Assembly (NCBI GenBank): GCA_021774435.1 | Contig: JAJFJB010000145.1 | Location: 1-37,313 of the forward strand | Length of the DNA stretch: 37,313 bases | Reading direction: 5' to 3' | Origin: Alphaproteobacteria bacterium | GTDB taxonomy: Bacteria > Pseudomonadota > Alphaproteobacteria > UBA8366 > GCA-2717185 | In this document: positions 16,225-23,925 of the stretch, piece by piece | Layout of the letters: each line of letters opens with the position of its first letter | How positions within the stretch are numbered: position 1 is the stretch's first letter | The notes under the pieces: generated by a model | The model's database searches: none | The model's input: the letters and a program-made list of their open reading frames with translations, nothing else | Told to the model about the DNA's origin: nothing | Position numbers and translations under genes: made by a program

Positions 16225-16778
16225 GCGATGTCTCCTTCCGGGTCATACTCATCTGCAGATTTTACATAATGACGCAACTCTTCGCGGAATATCAGGGTCG
16301 ACATGTCGGTCATTCGAGCAGGATAAAGAATACCATCGAGGTGGTCGCATTCGTGCTGCACCACCCTTGCGTGGAACCCGTCGGCCTCCTGTTCGATCGT
16401 TTCGCCGTCCAGCGTCACGCCGGAATATCGTATTGATGTCCAGCGCGGCACCAGGCCCGTCAGGCCAGGCACCGATAGACAGGCTTCCCAATCCTCATTC
16501 TGCTCATCCCCGACCGGCGTGATGATGGGGTTTACGAGAACGGTCAACGGGACTGCGCCGCCGTCTATCGTCTCTCGCCCTTCCGGCACCTGGAATATCA
16601 CGATACGAAGCAGCACATGGACTTGCGGTGCCGCCAAGCCGGCTCCGTCCGCGTCCGCCAAGGTTTCCATCATATCCCCAACCAGCCCCCGAATTTCGGG
16701 TGCCGTCGGGTCTTCAACGGTCTCTGCAGCATAGCGCAGGACCGGATGCCCCATTCGTGCGATCTTGAGTATTGCCAT
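16221..16778 (-). CDS. def: Peptide deformylase
   Basis: A 185-residue deformylase that removes the formyl group from nascent proteins. Motif 1 is 'GAGLAAPQ' (45-52), motif 2 'EACLSVPG' with metal ligand Cys100, and motif 3 'HECDHLDG' with His142, Glu143 and His146. Motif 2 has Ala where most deformylases have Gly (EGCLS), so it may be a second, specialised paralogue, while all metal and acid residues remain. The start follows 'AAGCTGAAATG' with no clear ribosome site. It overlaps COQ9 downstream and diverges from rpsU. Confidence 0.9.
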   Translation of the reverse strand: MAILKIARMGHPVLRYAAETVEDPTAPEIRGLVGDMMETLADADGAGLAAPQVHVLLRIVIFQVPEGRETIDGGAVPLTVLVNPIITPVGDEQNEDWEACLSVPGLTGLVPRWTSIRYSGVTLDGETIEQEADGFHARVVQHECDHLDGILYPARMTDMSTLIFREELRHYVKSADEYDPEGDIA

Positions 16779-16861
16779 TTCAGCTTAATATGGGACCGGG
16801 ATAGGCCATGTCAAAGCATCGACAACACGTAAAATACAGCGTAGAATGACGTATTGTGGCC

Positions 16862-16890
16862 TTCACAAGGCTAAATCCCTGTGTTATAAG
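16862..16890 (+). promoter_or_regulatory. Sigma-70-type promoter of rpsU
   Basis: TTCACA (16862-16867, five of six to consensus) and TATAAG (16885-16890, five of six) are separated by exactly 17 bases. A transcript would start near 16897 and carry a leader of about 40 bases with AGGAG at 16926-16930. This fits a strong housekeeping promoter for the ribosomal protein gene downstream. Confidence 0.65.
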
Positions 16891-16937
16891 CCGCAACCTT
16901 TTCCCCGTGAAAATGTTATGCATGCAGGAGATTCGTT

Positions 16938-17144
16938 ATCGTTCAGGTAGTTGTACGCGACAATAATGTCGATCAAGCCCTTCGCGCGTTGAAGAAGAAA
17001 ATGCAACGTGAGGGCATCTTTCGGGAAATGAAACTTCGCCGGTCGTACGAAAAGCCGTCCGAGCGCCGTGCTCGTGAGCAGGCCGAAGCAAAACGCCGCT
17101 ACAGAAAGCTGATGCGCAAGCGGTTGGAGCGCGAAGGCTACTAG
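16938..17144 (+). CDS. rpsU: 30S ribosomal protein bS21, non-canonical start
   Basis: The frame ending at TAG 17142-17144 encodes a complete bS21: '[20 protein letters not shown]', then '[19 protein letters not shown]' and a very basic tail '[17 protein letters not shown]'. bS21 sits on the small subunit near the anti-Shine-Dalgarno region and aids initiation. From the in-frame TGA at 16908 to the body of the protein there is no ATG, GTG or TTG. The family normally starts at the residue before 'QVVVRDNN', which here is GTT (16941); ATC at 16938 lies seven bases after AGGAG and is my choice. Either the gene uses a rare start or one base has been misread. About 68 residues. Confidence 0.88.
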   Translation: MVQVVVRDNNVDQALRALKKKMQREGIFREMKLRRSYEKPSERRAREQAEAKRRYRKLMRKRLEREGY

Positions 17145-17174
17145 CAGCACCGCCGGCATACGCGGAAACGATTG

Positions 17175-17212
17175 CGCGTCCTCGATATATTCTCGGGGGC
17201 GCGTTGTTGATT
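17175..17212 (+). terminator. Probable terminator after rpsU
   Basis: CGCGTCCTCGA (17175-17185) pairs with TCGGGGGCGCG (17193-17203) over 11 positions, counting two or three G-U pairs, with a seven-base loop. The T-rich run TTGTTGATT follows. It lies 30 bases after the rpsU stop and before the next gene, as expected for intrinsic termination. Confidence 0.6.
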
Positions 17213-17237
17213 CTGGCAACACATTAAGGGGAACGCC

Positions 17238-17678
17238 ATGGCCAAGAAAAGAACGGGCGCACCCTGGATGCCTGCCGCCGATTTCAGCCGCACGCTTGAA
17301 GGATTGTCGATAAATCTGCTGGTCGCCGATGTTCCGGCTTCCGTGCAATTCGCACAAACGGTTCTCGAAGCTGAAATCGTTTATGAAGATGTGGACTTTG
17401 CCGTTCTGCGCCGCGGCAAGGCAGGCTGGATTTTGCACGCGGACCATACCTACGAAGATCATCCGCTGTCTGGGGTCGTGGCCGGTCTCGAAGGACGAGG
17501 TGCAGGTGCGGAAATTAGGCTGCATCAATTTGACCCCGATGCCGCGGAAGTACGTGCCCGGGATGCAGATTACACGATCCTCGCAGGTGCGGCGGACAAG
17601 GGACATGGACTCCGCGAGGTTTATATTCTTGATCCGGACGGTTACTGCTGGGTTCTCGACAGACCAACCAACTATTAA
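17238..17678 (+). CDS. VOC (glyoxalase/bleomycin-resistance) family protein
   Basis: A 146-residue VOC-fold protein with one full pair of beta-alpha-beta-beta-beta modules: 'LEGLSINLLVADVPASVQFAQ' begins the first and 'REVYILDPDGYCWVLDRP' ends the second. Usual metal ligands are not all evident (the first position is Asn rather than His), so it may be a binding protein or use a different site. ATG 17238 follows AAGGGG. It is convergent with the amidase homologue, with stops overlapping by four bases. The ligand is unknown. Confidence 0.82.
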   Translation: MAKKRTGAPWMPAADFSRTLEGLSINLLVADVPASVQFAQTVLEAEIVYEDVDFAVLRRGKAGWILHADHTYEDHPLSGVVAGLEGRGAGAEIRLHQFDPDAAEVRARDADYTILAGAADKGHGLREVYILDPDGYCWVLDRPTNY

Positions 17679-18997
17679 GCCGCAACGCCGATCCGATCCT
17701 CGATAATGCAGGCGAGCCGCGCCAAGAGGTCCTCTCTTCCCGGTGCCGCCGCGATCTGAACACTGATCGGCAGACCATCAACGAACCCACACGGCACCGC
17801 CAAAACCGGCGCCCCGATGATCGCCCACAGCGCGTGCAACGCGATTGCCTCATCGCCATCGGCCCGGAGCGGAGGCGGCCCCACCATGGCAGCATCGAGA
17901 AATACAGTGTCGCCTTTCATCATATCCAGCAATTCGCTGCGCAACGTAATTGCGTCACGGCGCGCCTGCTCGTAATCGCTGGCTTCTATTCTGCGACCAT
18001 GGTCGATCTGCGCTAGAGTCTGGGTGTTCATGGTCGCGGACAATCGGTCGCGATCCGCGGTAAGCCGCCGAGCAAGTTCATAGCTGAAAAGCGTATCGTA
18101 GCAGGAGTCGACTTTCACGAACCGCGGCGGGAGACGAAGCCGGGCCGTCTCAATTCGTGCATCCATCAAAGCCGTTGCGGCCCTGTTCATGGCGGAGCGG
18201 CCAGCGGCCTCAATCGTGTGGCTCGCCGGCCCCTCGAGAAGCGCGACCTTCAACCCCTTTGTTCGATAGGCCAATTCATCGCGATTTTCCGGAATGGACT
18301 GCCGCCCCAGTATGTGACGGCATGCGAACCCAACATCTTCCGCATCACGGACGTGGAAGCCGCAAGTCTCTATAGACGGCGCCAATGATAAAACGCCTTC
18401 CGAAGGGATTGCGCGACGGGTCGCCGTCAGACCATAAATACCGCAAGCCGCCGCAGCACGGGTGATAGGGCCATCGACACGCAAATCAAACGCCAGCGGT
18501 ACCATCTTTGCCGCGATGGCAGCCGCGGCGCCGGAACCACACAACGAGCGTTCGATATCAAGCGGATTTCGGACGGTTCCACTGCCAAAAGCCCCGAACT
18601 CGGCGGTTGCCGCGGTAGCGAGTATAATGCCGCCGGCCGACCGTACCTTCGCTACGACTTGCGCATCCTTGCTCGCGACAACGTCTGACACCCTACCTTT
18701 ACCTTCGATATGGCCCTTGCTTGAACAATCGATCAAATCCGTAAATGCAATGGGGACACCGTGCAGGGGGCCGCGTTTATTCGCCGGCATCCGATCGGAA
18801 ATATACGCACTGCGGCCAGCTTGCTTGGCATCGAATCCGGAAAATGCATAAATTTGGTCCTCACGCGCGCGCACCGAGGCGAGACAGGCTTCCACAAGTG
18901 CCGTGACGCTTAACTGGTTCTCCCGAACCGCTCTTGCGGCGGCGGCAAGTCCCAAACCGGCATAATCTTTCACGTCAACGTGATTTGCCGACGCCAA
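17675..18997 (-). CDS. Amidase signature family protein lacking the catalytic triad
   Basis: A 440-residue protein that aligns along its length with amidase-signature enzymes: 'RGPLHGVPIAFTDLID', 'AGGIILATAATAEFG', 'AAAAIAAKMVPLA', 'AAACGIYGL' and the C-terminal 'APVLAVPCGFVDGLPISVQI'. Active members use a Lys-cisSer-Ser triad. Here the lysine of 'VKD' is Thr86, the cis-serine position of 'GGSS' is Cys153, and the nucleophile of 'GGSIR' is Pro178. All three are lost while the reading frame is intact, so it is probably a non-catalytic homologue with a binding or structural role. The start is TTG 18997 with GGAGG six bases upstream. It diverges from the DUF3179 gene with 23 bases between starts. 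Confidence 0.85.
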   Translation of the reverse strand: MASANHVDVKDYAGLGLAAAARAVRENQLSVTALVEACLASVRAREDQIYAFSGFDAKQAGRSAYISDRMPANKRGPLHGVPIAFTDLIDCSSKGHIEGKGRVSDVVASKDAQVVAKVRSAGGIILATAATAEFGAFGSGTVRNPLDIERSLCGSGAAAAIAAKMVPLAFDLRVDGPITRAAAACGIYGLTATRRAIPSEGVLSLAPSIETCGFHVRDAEDVGFACRHILGRQSIPENRDELAYRTKGLKVALLEGPASHTIEAAGRSAMNRAATALMDARIETARLRLPPRFVKVDSCYDTLFSYELARRLTADRDRLSATMNTQTLAQIDHGRRIEASDYEQARRDAITLRSELLDMMKGDTVFLDAAMVGPPPLRADGDEAIALHALWAIIGAPVLAVPCGFVDGLPISVQIAAAPGREDLLARLACIIEDRIGVAA

Positions 18998-19020
18998 AAC
19001 CTGCCTCCAAACTTGAGCGC

Positions 19021-19989
19021 ATGAAAAAAATACTGATCACTTTCCTGGTCGTCCTCGCCTTTCCATCTGGTGCTTTGATCGCCAATCCGTCCTATTGGAA
19101 GCATGAGTGGCCGCGCACTGATTTTACCAAGCACAGCGTCGCATTTGACGAGATATTTTCCGGCGGTCCGCCTAAGGACGGTATCCCCTCTATCGACGAT
19201 CCGAAATTCGTGCCTATTTCGGAAGAAAAGGAATTAACGGACACGGATCCAGTCATCGGCCTCGTCATCAATGGCGTCGCAAAAGCCTATCCGCTGCGGA
19301 TCTTGATCTGGCATGAAATAGTCAACGATACGATTGGCGGCGTTCCCGTCAGCGTTACATTCTGCCCGCTTTGCAATACAGCGGTCGTCTATGACCGGCG
19401 GCTCGATGGAAAAGTACTCGATTTCGGCACGACGGGTAAGCTCCGTAACTCCGACCTTGTCATGTATGACCGGCAAACCGAATCCTGGTGGCAACAATTC
19501 CTGGGCCAAGGGATCATCGGTGAAATGAATGGAAAAACCCTTAAAGCCTTGCCAGCACGTCTCGAGTCCTGGGCCAATTTCAAGACCCGCGCGCCCAAGG
19601 GAATGGTTCAGGTTCCGAATTCCAAAGGCATGCGAAGCTATGGCGCGAACCCCTATAGTGGATATGACTCGCTGGACAGACCGTTTCTCTATTCCGGCGA
19701 AATGCCCAAAAACGTCGCGCCGCTTTCGCGTGTCGTTTCAACCCAAGACCGGACCCAGGCGTGGAGCCTTGACTTCCTGCGACAAAAAAAGGTGATACGT
19801 CTGAAGGATGGGTTGGTTTTTCGGTGGGAACCGGGGCAAAATTCCGCCCTAGATTCTGCTCTCATCGCTAAAAGTACCGATGTCGGCAATGTTACGGCGC
19901 AGCGCGACGGAAAGGATATTCCCTATTTCGTAGATTTTGCGTTTGCGTTCCACGCTTTCTTTCCGAAGGCGACTATTCACAACAAATAG
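19021..19989 (+). CDS. DUF3179 domain-containing secreted protein
   Basis: A 322-residue protein with an N-terminal signal peptide (MKKILITFLVVLAFPSGALIA) and the DUF3179 signature: 'KAYPLRILIWHEIVNDTIGG', 'VTFCPLCNTAVVYDR' with a CxxC pair, 'DLVMYDRQTESWWQQ' and 'GKTLKALPA'. The family is widespread in environmental bacteria and archaea but has no established function; the CxxC and acidic residues could bind metal. The mature protein is expected in the periplasm. ATG 19021 starts the signal peptide. An 11-bp perfect hairpin overlaps the stop codon. Confidence 0.9.
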   Translation: MKKILITFLVVLAFPSGALIANPSYWKHEWPRTDFTKHSVAFDEIFSGGPPKDGIPSIDDPKFVPISEEKELTDTDPVIGLVINGVAKAYPLRILIWHEIVNDTIGGVPVSVTFCPLCNTAVVYDRRLDGKVLDFGTTGKLRNSDLVMYDRQTESWWQQFLGQGIIGEMNGKTLKALPARLESWANFKTRAPKGMVQVPNSKGMRSYGANPYSGYDSLDRPFLYSGEMPKNVAPLSRVVSTQDRTQAWSLDFLRQKKVIRLKDGLVFRWEPGQNSALDSALIAKSTDVGNVTAQRDGKDIPYFVDFAFAFHAFFPKATIHNK

Positions 19990-19995
19990 TCGCCT
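19967..19995. terminator. Perfect 11-bp hairpin over the DUF3179 stop codon
   Basis: AGGCGACTATT (19967-19977) and AATAGTCGCCT (19985-19995) are exact reverse complements around a seven-base loop, and TAG 19987-19989 lies in the right arm. The gene on the other strand ends at 20018, so the hairpin lies between two converging transcripts. Neither side has a T-run, so it may stabilise 3' ends or act as a weak two-way terminator. Confidence 0.5.
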
Positions 19996-20017
19996 CCGCG
20001 TGCAAACGAGCCTTCTA

Positions 20018-20326
20018 CTATAATAGGTGTCCGGTAAGGTTCAGCGGCTCTTCTATTTTTTGCCAGCTATCGCCAACCGCAACGAGACAGGTAAGGCCGC
20101 CGGGCTGGGTGAAAATGATCGTCCAGGTTCCGGTTTTCGAGGCGAAAACTTCTACCAGTTTTCCGTCCGCGGCGAGACCGGCCGACCGCGGCTGCTCTTC
20201 AAATCCAGAGCTCAATCGTTTCACGATGTCGGCGCGTTTTCCACATACGGATTGCGCCATCGATGGTGTCGCCAAAAGCAAAATGGCAAACGCTGTGCCT
20301 AATGCCGTTAATGTCGAGCGCATCAT
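20018..20326 (-). CDS. Small secreted hypothetical protein
   Basis: A 102-residue protein with a clear signal peptide (MMRSTLTALGTAFAILLLA, then TPSMAQ) leaving a mature chain of about 77 residues with two cysteines ('SVCGKRADIV' and 'GGLTCLVAVG'). The pattern 'KLVEVFASKTGTWTIIFTQPGG' recurs in short periplasmic proteins of alphaproteobacteria, but I know no function. AAGGAG lies just before the ATG at 20326. Confidence 0.78.
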   Translation of the reverse strand: MMRSTLTALGTAFAILLLATPSMAQSVCGKRADIVKRLSSGFEEQPRSAGLAADGKLVEVFASKTGTWTIIFTQPGGLTCLVAVGDSWQKIEEPLNLTGHLL

Positions 20327-20724
20327 GTTGTCTCCTTTCGGGCGCCCGCCCGATTAATTATGCGCACCCCCCAACGTTAACGCATATACGGTAAAAAATT
20401 TCTTGTCGTTGGCATGTGATACTCAACTCAAAATATTGCTACTGTCATAATGTAAGACAAAGGAAAATTAACCACAGTGATATTCATCACATTGCACAGT
20501 AAATTTCCTTTTTACTGGAACTTGGAAGTGTTTTATTTGCCTTACAAGTTACGCAACTAACTTAATTCTCAATATTTCTACAATAAGGCCAAAAGGTTAA
20601 TAATTATGTTACAGAATTACATTCTCTAAGCACGATAGATTAGAGGCATCTGGCGCAGTGGCGCGCAGACAAACATTCAATTGTTGAATTGGGTCCGAGA
20701 GAAAGTCGGTTGGTTGACGCTTAC
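20327..20724. other. 398-bp AT-rich gap without genes
   Basis: No coding frame, tRNA or riboswitch is convincing here. GC over 20401-20640 is 76 of 240 (32%), far below the window's usual value. Two inverted repeats stand out: CAGTAAA (20497-20503) with TTTACTG (20511-20517), and ATTCAA/TTGAAT separated by TTG near 20676-20690. It lies downstream of pntB and upstream of the small secreted gene, which reads away from it, so it may hold that gene's promoter region or an unannotated RNA. Confidence 0.6.
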
Positions 20725-22122
20725 TTACATCGTACCAAGCGCATTGACGATATCCTCGCACATCGCCTTCGCATCGTCGAACAGCATCATCGTATTATCA
20801 CGATAGAACAGAACGTTATCGACACCAGCATAGCCAGGACTGAGCGAGCGTTTAACAAACAGCACCGTACCGGCATTTTCGACATCAAGGATTGGCATGC
20901 CATAGATCGGGCTCGCCGGATCGGTCTTTGCGACCGGGTTCGTTACATCGTTCGCCCCAATCACGAAAGCGACATCCGTGGATGCGAAATCCCGATTGAC
21001 CGATTCCAACTCGAAAACCTCGTCATAGGGCACATTCGCTTCCGCCAGCAACACGTTCATATGCCCCGGCATCCGGCCGGCGACAGGGTGAATCGCATAG
21101 CTGACCTTAATGCCCTCAGCCTTCAGCAATTCCGCCATTTCCCGCAAGGCGTGCTGGGCTTGCGCCACGGCCATACCATAGCCAGGCACAATGATGACAC
21201 TGCCCGCATTCTTCATGATAAAGGCGGCATCGTCGGCACTACCCTGCCGGACGGTCTTATCGCCATCCGCAATCGTCCCTGACGCCGCGTCTTCGCCGCC
21301 AAATCCACCGAGAATCACGTTAAAGAAGGAGCGGTTCATGCCCTTGCACATGATGTAACTCAGGATCGCACCGGACGACCCAACCAGCGCGCCGGTTATG
21401 ATCAGGGCCGGGTTGGAGAGGGTAAAGCCGATACCGCATGCGGCCCAACCGGAATAGCTGTTCAGCATCGAAATAACGACCGGCATATCGGCACCGCCGA
21501 TCGGGATGATGATGAGCAAGCCTATCGCACCGGAGAGCAGGACGATGGCCCAAAACAGAGCTGTGTTTTCTTCGCCGCAAAACCAGACGACGAGACCAAC
21601 CAAAAGCAGTCCCAGAAAAGCGTTTAGCGCATGCTGGCCCGAGAAAACCACCGGTGCGCCACTCACCAAACCCTGCAATTTGGCGAAGGCGACGATGGAT
21701 CCCGTAAAGGTGATGGCACCTATCGCAGTGCCGATACTCATTTCGATCAAGCTGGCAACGGCGATATCGCCAGCAACCCCGATTCCGTACGCAGCCGGTT
21801 CATAGAATGCCGCGGCCGCGACGAAAACCGCGGCAAGCCCGACAAGGCTATGAAAGGCCGCGACAAGCTGAGGCAGCGCGGTCATCTCGATCTTCAGCGC
21901 GATAACCGTGCCGATCGCGCCGCCGATGACCATGCCGAGCAGGATCATCGTAAAACTCAGTACATTCGGCGCGGCGAGGGTTGTGACGACGGCAATGATC
22001 ATACCGACAATGCCGTATATATTGCCCATGCGCGCCGTCGTGGGCGACGACAGCCCCCGCAACGCCATAATGAAGCAGACGCTGGCGAGGAGGTATGCGA
22101 ATGCGGACAGATTCTCGCTCAT
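20725..22122 (-). CDS. pntB: NAD(P) transhydrogenase subunit beta
   Basis: A 465-residue subunit with about nine membrane helices in the first 260 residues (domain II) and the soluble NADP(H)-binding domain III at the C-terminus, marked by 'IVPGYGMAVAQAQHALREMAELL', 'HPVAGRMPGHMNVLLAEA', 'VIGANDVTNPVAK' and 'VKRSLSPGYAGVDN'. Together with PntAA and PntAB it uses the proton gradient to reduce NADP+ with NADH. It starts ten bases after the pntAB stop, and is the last gene of the operon. Confidence 0.97.
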   Translation of the reverse strand: MSENLSAFAYLLASVCFIMALRGLSSPTTARMGNIYGIVGMIIAVVTTLAAPNVLSFTMILLGMVIGGAIGTVIALKIEMTALPQLVAAFHSLVGLAAVFVAAAAFYEPAAYGIGVAGDIAVASLIEMSIGTAIGAITFTGSIVAFAKLQGLVSGAPVVFSGQHALNAFLGLLLVGLVVWFCGEENTALFWAIVLLSGAIGLLIIIPIGGADMPVVISMLNSYSGWAACGIGFTLSNPALIITGALVGSSGAILSYIMCKGMNRSFFNVILGGFGGEDAASGTIADGDKTVRQGSADDAAFIMKNAGSVIIVPGYGMAVAQAQHALREMAELLKAEGIKVSYAIHPVAGRMPGHMNVLLAEANVPYDEVFELESVNRDFASTDVAFVIGANDVTNPVAKTDPASPIYGMPILDVENAGTVLFVKRSLSPGYAGVDNVLFYRDNTMMLFDDAKAMCEDIVNALGTM

Positions 22123-22132
22123 GACGTCTCGC

Positions 22133-22540
22133 CTATTTCTTTTTCTTAAACATAGACAGCATGCGCTGCGACACGATAAAGCCGCCGAAGATATTGATCG
22201 ACGCCAGAACGACGGCGATGAAACCGAAAACCTTCGAGAAGCTCATATCGACCGGTCCGGCGGCGATGAGCGCCCCGACAATAATCACTGACGAAATGGC
22301 GTTGGTGACGCTCATCAACGGCGAATGAAGTGCGGGCGTTACGCTCCAGACAACGTAATATCCAACAAATACGGCCAGAACGAAAATCGTGAAGTAAAAG
22401 ACGAATGTGTCCGTACCGCCCACCGCCACTTGCATTTTCAAGTGACTGACCTGGTCCAGCAAGGTTTCCGCTTCTGCCGCCAGCGCCTTTGCGCTCTCGG
22501 CGACGCCGGACGCCTGTTCGACAATTTTTTCGGTTTCCAT
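22133..22540 (-). CDS. pntAB: NAD(P) transhydrogenase subunit alpha part 2
   Basis: A 135-residue membrane subunit with a helical, charged N-terminal extension (about 35 residues) and three to four transmembrane helices ('[20 protein letters not shown]', '[18 protein letters not shown]', '[19 protein letters not shown]'). It corresponds to the C-terminal domain II part that is fused to PntA in Escherichia coli and separate in Rhodospirillum-type operons. AGGAGG, which overlaps the end of pntAA, lies eight bases before the ATG, so the genes are translationally close. Confidence 0.95.
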   Translation of the reverse strand: METEKIVEQASGVAESAKALAAEAETLLDQVSHLKMQVAVGGTDTFVFYFTIFVLAVFVGYYVVWSVTPALHSPLMSVTNAISSVIIVGALIAAGPVDMSFSKVFGFIAVVLASINIFGGFIVSQRMLSMFKKKK

Positions 22541-22543
22541 CGC

Positions 22544-23758
22544 CTAGGCCTCCTCTCCGCCAACGGCCTCGGGCTGTACCTCAGCAGCGGCTGGTTCAGT
22601 GCTCTTCGCCGCTGCGCCCGGAATATTCGCATTCACTATTTCACCATCGCGCGTCACAAGTGTGCCCGCGACAATCTCGTCATCCGTATCGATTTTTAGT
22701 GATTGGGTCTCTTCGCCGATCATAGGCGTCAAATAATTCAATATATTACGTGCAAATAAGCGGCTCGCGTCATCCGCCAATCGGCCCGGAACATTAGCGT
22801 GCCCGACGATTTTCACACCATGCTTCGAAACAACCTTGCCCAATAGAGAAAGCGGGCAATTTCCGCCCGCTTCGACCGCCAGATCAACGATGACCGACCC
22901 CGGTTTCATCGTCTTCACCATATCTTCCGACACCAGCACAGGGGCTGGGCGTCCAGGGATCAAAGCGGTACAGATAACGAGGTCTTGCTTCGTAATGGTT
23001 TCGGCAATCAATGCTGCCTGTTTCACCTTATAGGCATCGCTCATTTCCTTGGCATAGCCGCTTTCGGTCTGCGCCTGCGCGAATTCTTCGTCTTCGACGG
23101 CGACGAAAGATCCGCCCAAGGACTCGACTTGTTCCTTCGTCGCGGGCCTCACATCGGTCGCCGAAACAACGGCACCGAGACGCCGGGCCGTCGCAATGGC
23201 CTGCAATCCCGCAACACCGACTCCCATGACCAAAACCCGTGCCGGCGGCACAGTTCCCGCCGCAGTCATCATCATGGGAAACGCCCGGCCAAACTCGGCT
23301 GCGCCGTCCAGAACGGATTTATACCCTGCCAGGTTCGATTGCGAGGACAGAATGTCCATCGATTGCGCCCGGGTGATACGAGGCATGAGTTCGAGTGCAA
23401 AACCTGTCACCCCGGAAGTGGCCAGGGCGGACACGAACTCAGGTTCGCTCAGGGCCGCCATCTGGCAGACAAGAATTTGACCCGGTGAAAAATTCGACAA
23501 TTCGTCGGTTTTTTCGCCCTCAATCATCGGACGCTGGATTTTAAGTACGACATCCGCGCCATCGAGGGCTGCTTTCGCATCGCTGGCGATGGCGGCGCCG
23601 GCCTCCCGGAAGGCGGCGTCCGAGACGGATGCAGAAGTCCCCGCCCCTTTTTCGACAATGACATCAATACCCAACGCGACGAACTTCTTAACGGTCTCCG
23701 GCGAACCGGCGACCCGCGTTTCATTCGGCCGCCGTTCCTTAAGAATAGCGAATTTCAT
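22544..23758 (-). CDS. pntAA: NAD(P) transhydrogenase subunit alpha part 1
   Basis: A 404-residue soluble NAD(H)-binding subunit (domain I), related to alanine dehydrogenase. Visible markers are 'ILKERRPNETRVAGSPETVKK', the dinucleotide fold 'RVLVMGVGVAGLQAIATA', 'QDLVICTALIPGRPAPVLV' and 'GSVIVDLAVEAGGNCPLS'. The three-gene arrangement is a useful taxonomic hint toward alphaproteobacteria such as Rhodospirillum. The C-terminal 40 residues are Ala/Glu-rich and act as linker. The ATG at 23758 has only a weak ribosome site. Confidence 0.96.
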   Translation of the reverse strand: MKFAILKERRPNETRVAGSPETVKKFVALGIDVIVEKGAGTSASVSDAAFREAGAAIASDAKAALDGADVVLKIQRPMIEGEKTDELSNFSPGQILVCQMAALSEPEFVSALATSGVTGFALELMPRITRAQSMDILSSQSNLAGYKSVLDGAAEFGRAFPMMMTAAGTVPPARVLVMGVGVAGLQAIATARRLGAVVSATDVRPATKEQVESLGGSFVAVEDEEFAQAQTESGYAKEMSDAYKVKQAALIAETITKQDLVICTALIPGRPAPVLVSEDMVKTMKPGSVIVDLAVEAGGNCPLSLLGKVVSKHGVKIVGHANVPGRLADDASRLFARNILNYLTPMIGEETQSLKIDTDDEIVAGTLVTRDGEIVNANIPGAAAKSTEPAAAEVQPEAVGGEEA

Positions 23759-23831
23759 CTATGGCAATCCCGCCTACACCCCTAACCAAGGCATGCCAAA
23801 ATACAGAAAGCGGCGCGGTTGCCAAGAGGAA

Positions 23832-23870
23832 CCGGCATTTATACACACCATTGTGTCATTTGATTGCCGG
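23832..23870. promoter_or_regulatory. Nested inverted repeat upstream of pntAA
   Basis: CCGGCA (23832-23837) and TGCCGG (23865-23870) enclose a second inverted repeat, ACACA (23843-23847) with TGTGT (23852-23856) around CCAT. The element lies in the 167-base gap between the MFS gene stop and the pntAA start, on their common strand. It could be a regulator site for pnt, or a stem ending the MFS transcript; no T-run supports the latter. Confidence 0.4.
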
Positions 23871-23925
23871 TGAGCACCAACCGTGTGGCCCGCGCATTAT
23901 GGGTTTTGCTCCGAAAAACTGCCGT

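Noticed and set aside
16884..17606. Long minus-strand open frame over rpsU and the VOC gene
   Set aside because: It covers two clear plus-strand genes and their terminator, and its product resembles no family.
20650..20710. tRNA-like stretch (GGCGCAGTGGCGCGC resembles a D-arm)
   Set aside because: No acceptor stem pairing and no GGTTCGAATCC-type T-arm follows, so it is probably chance.
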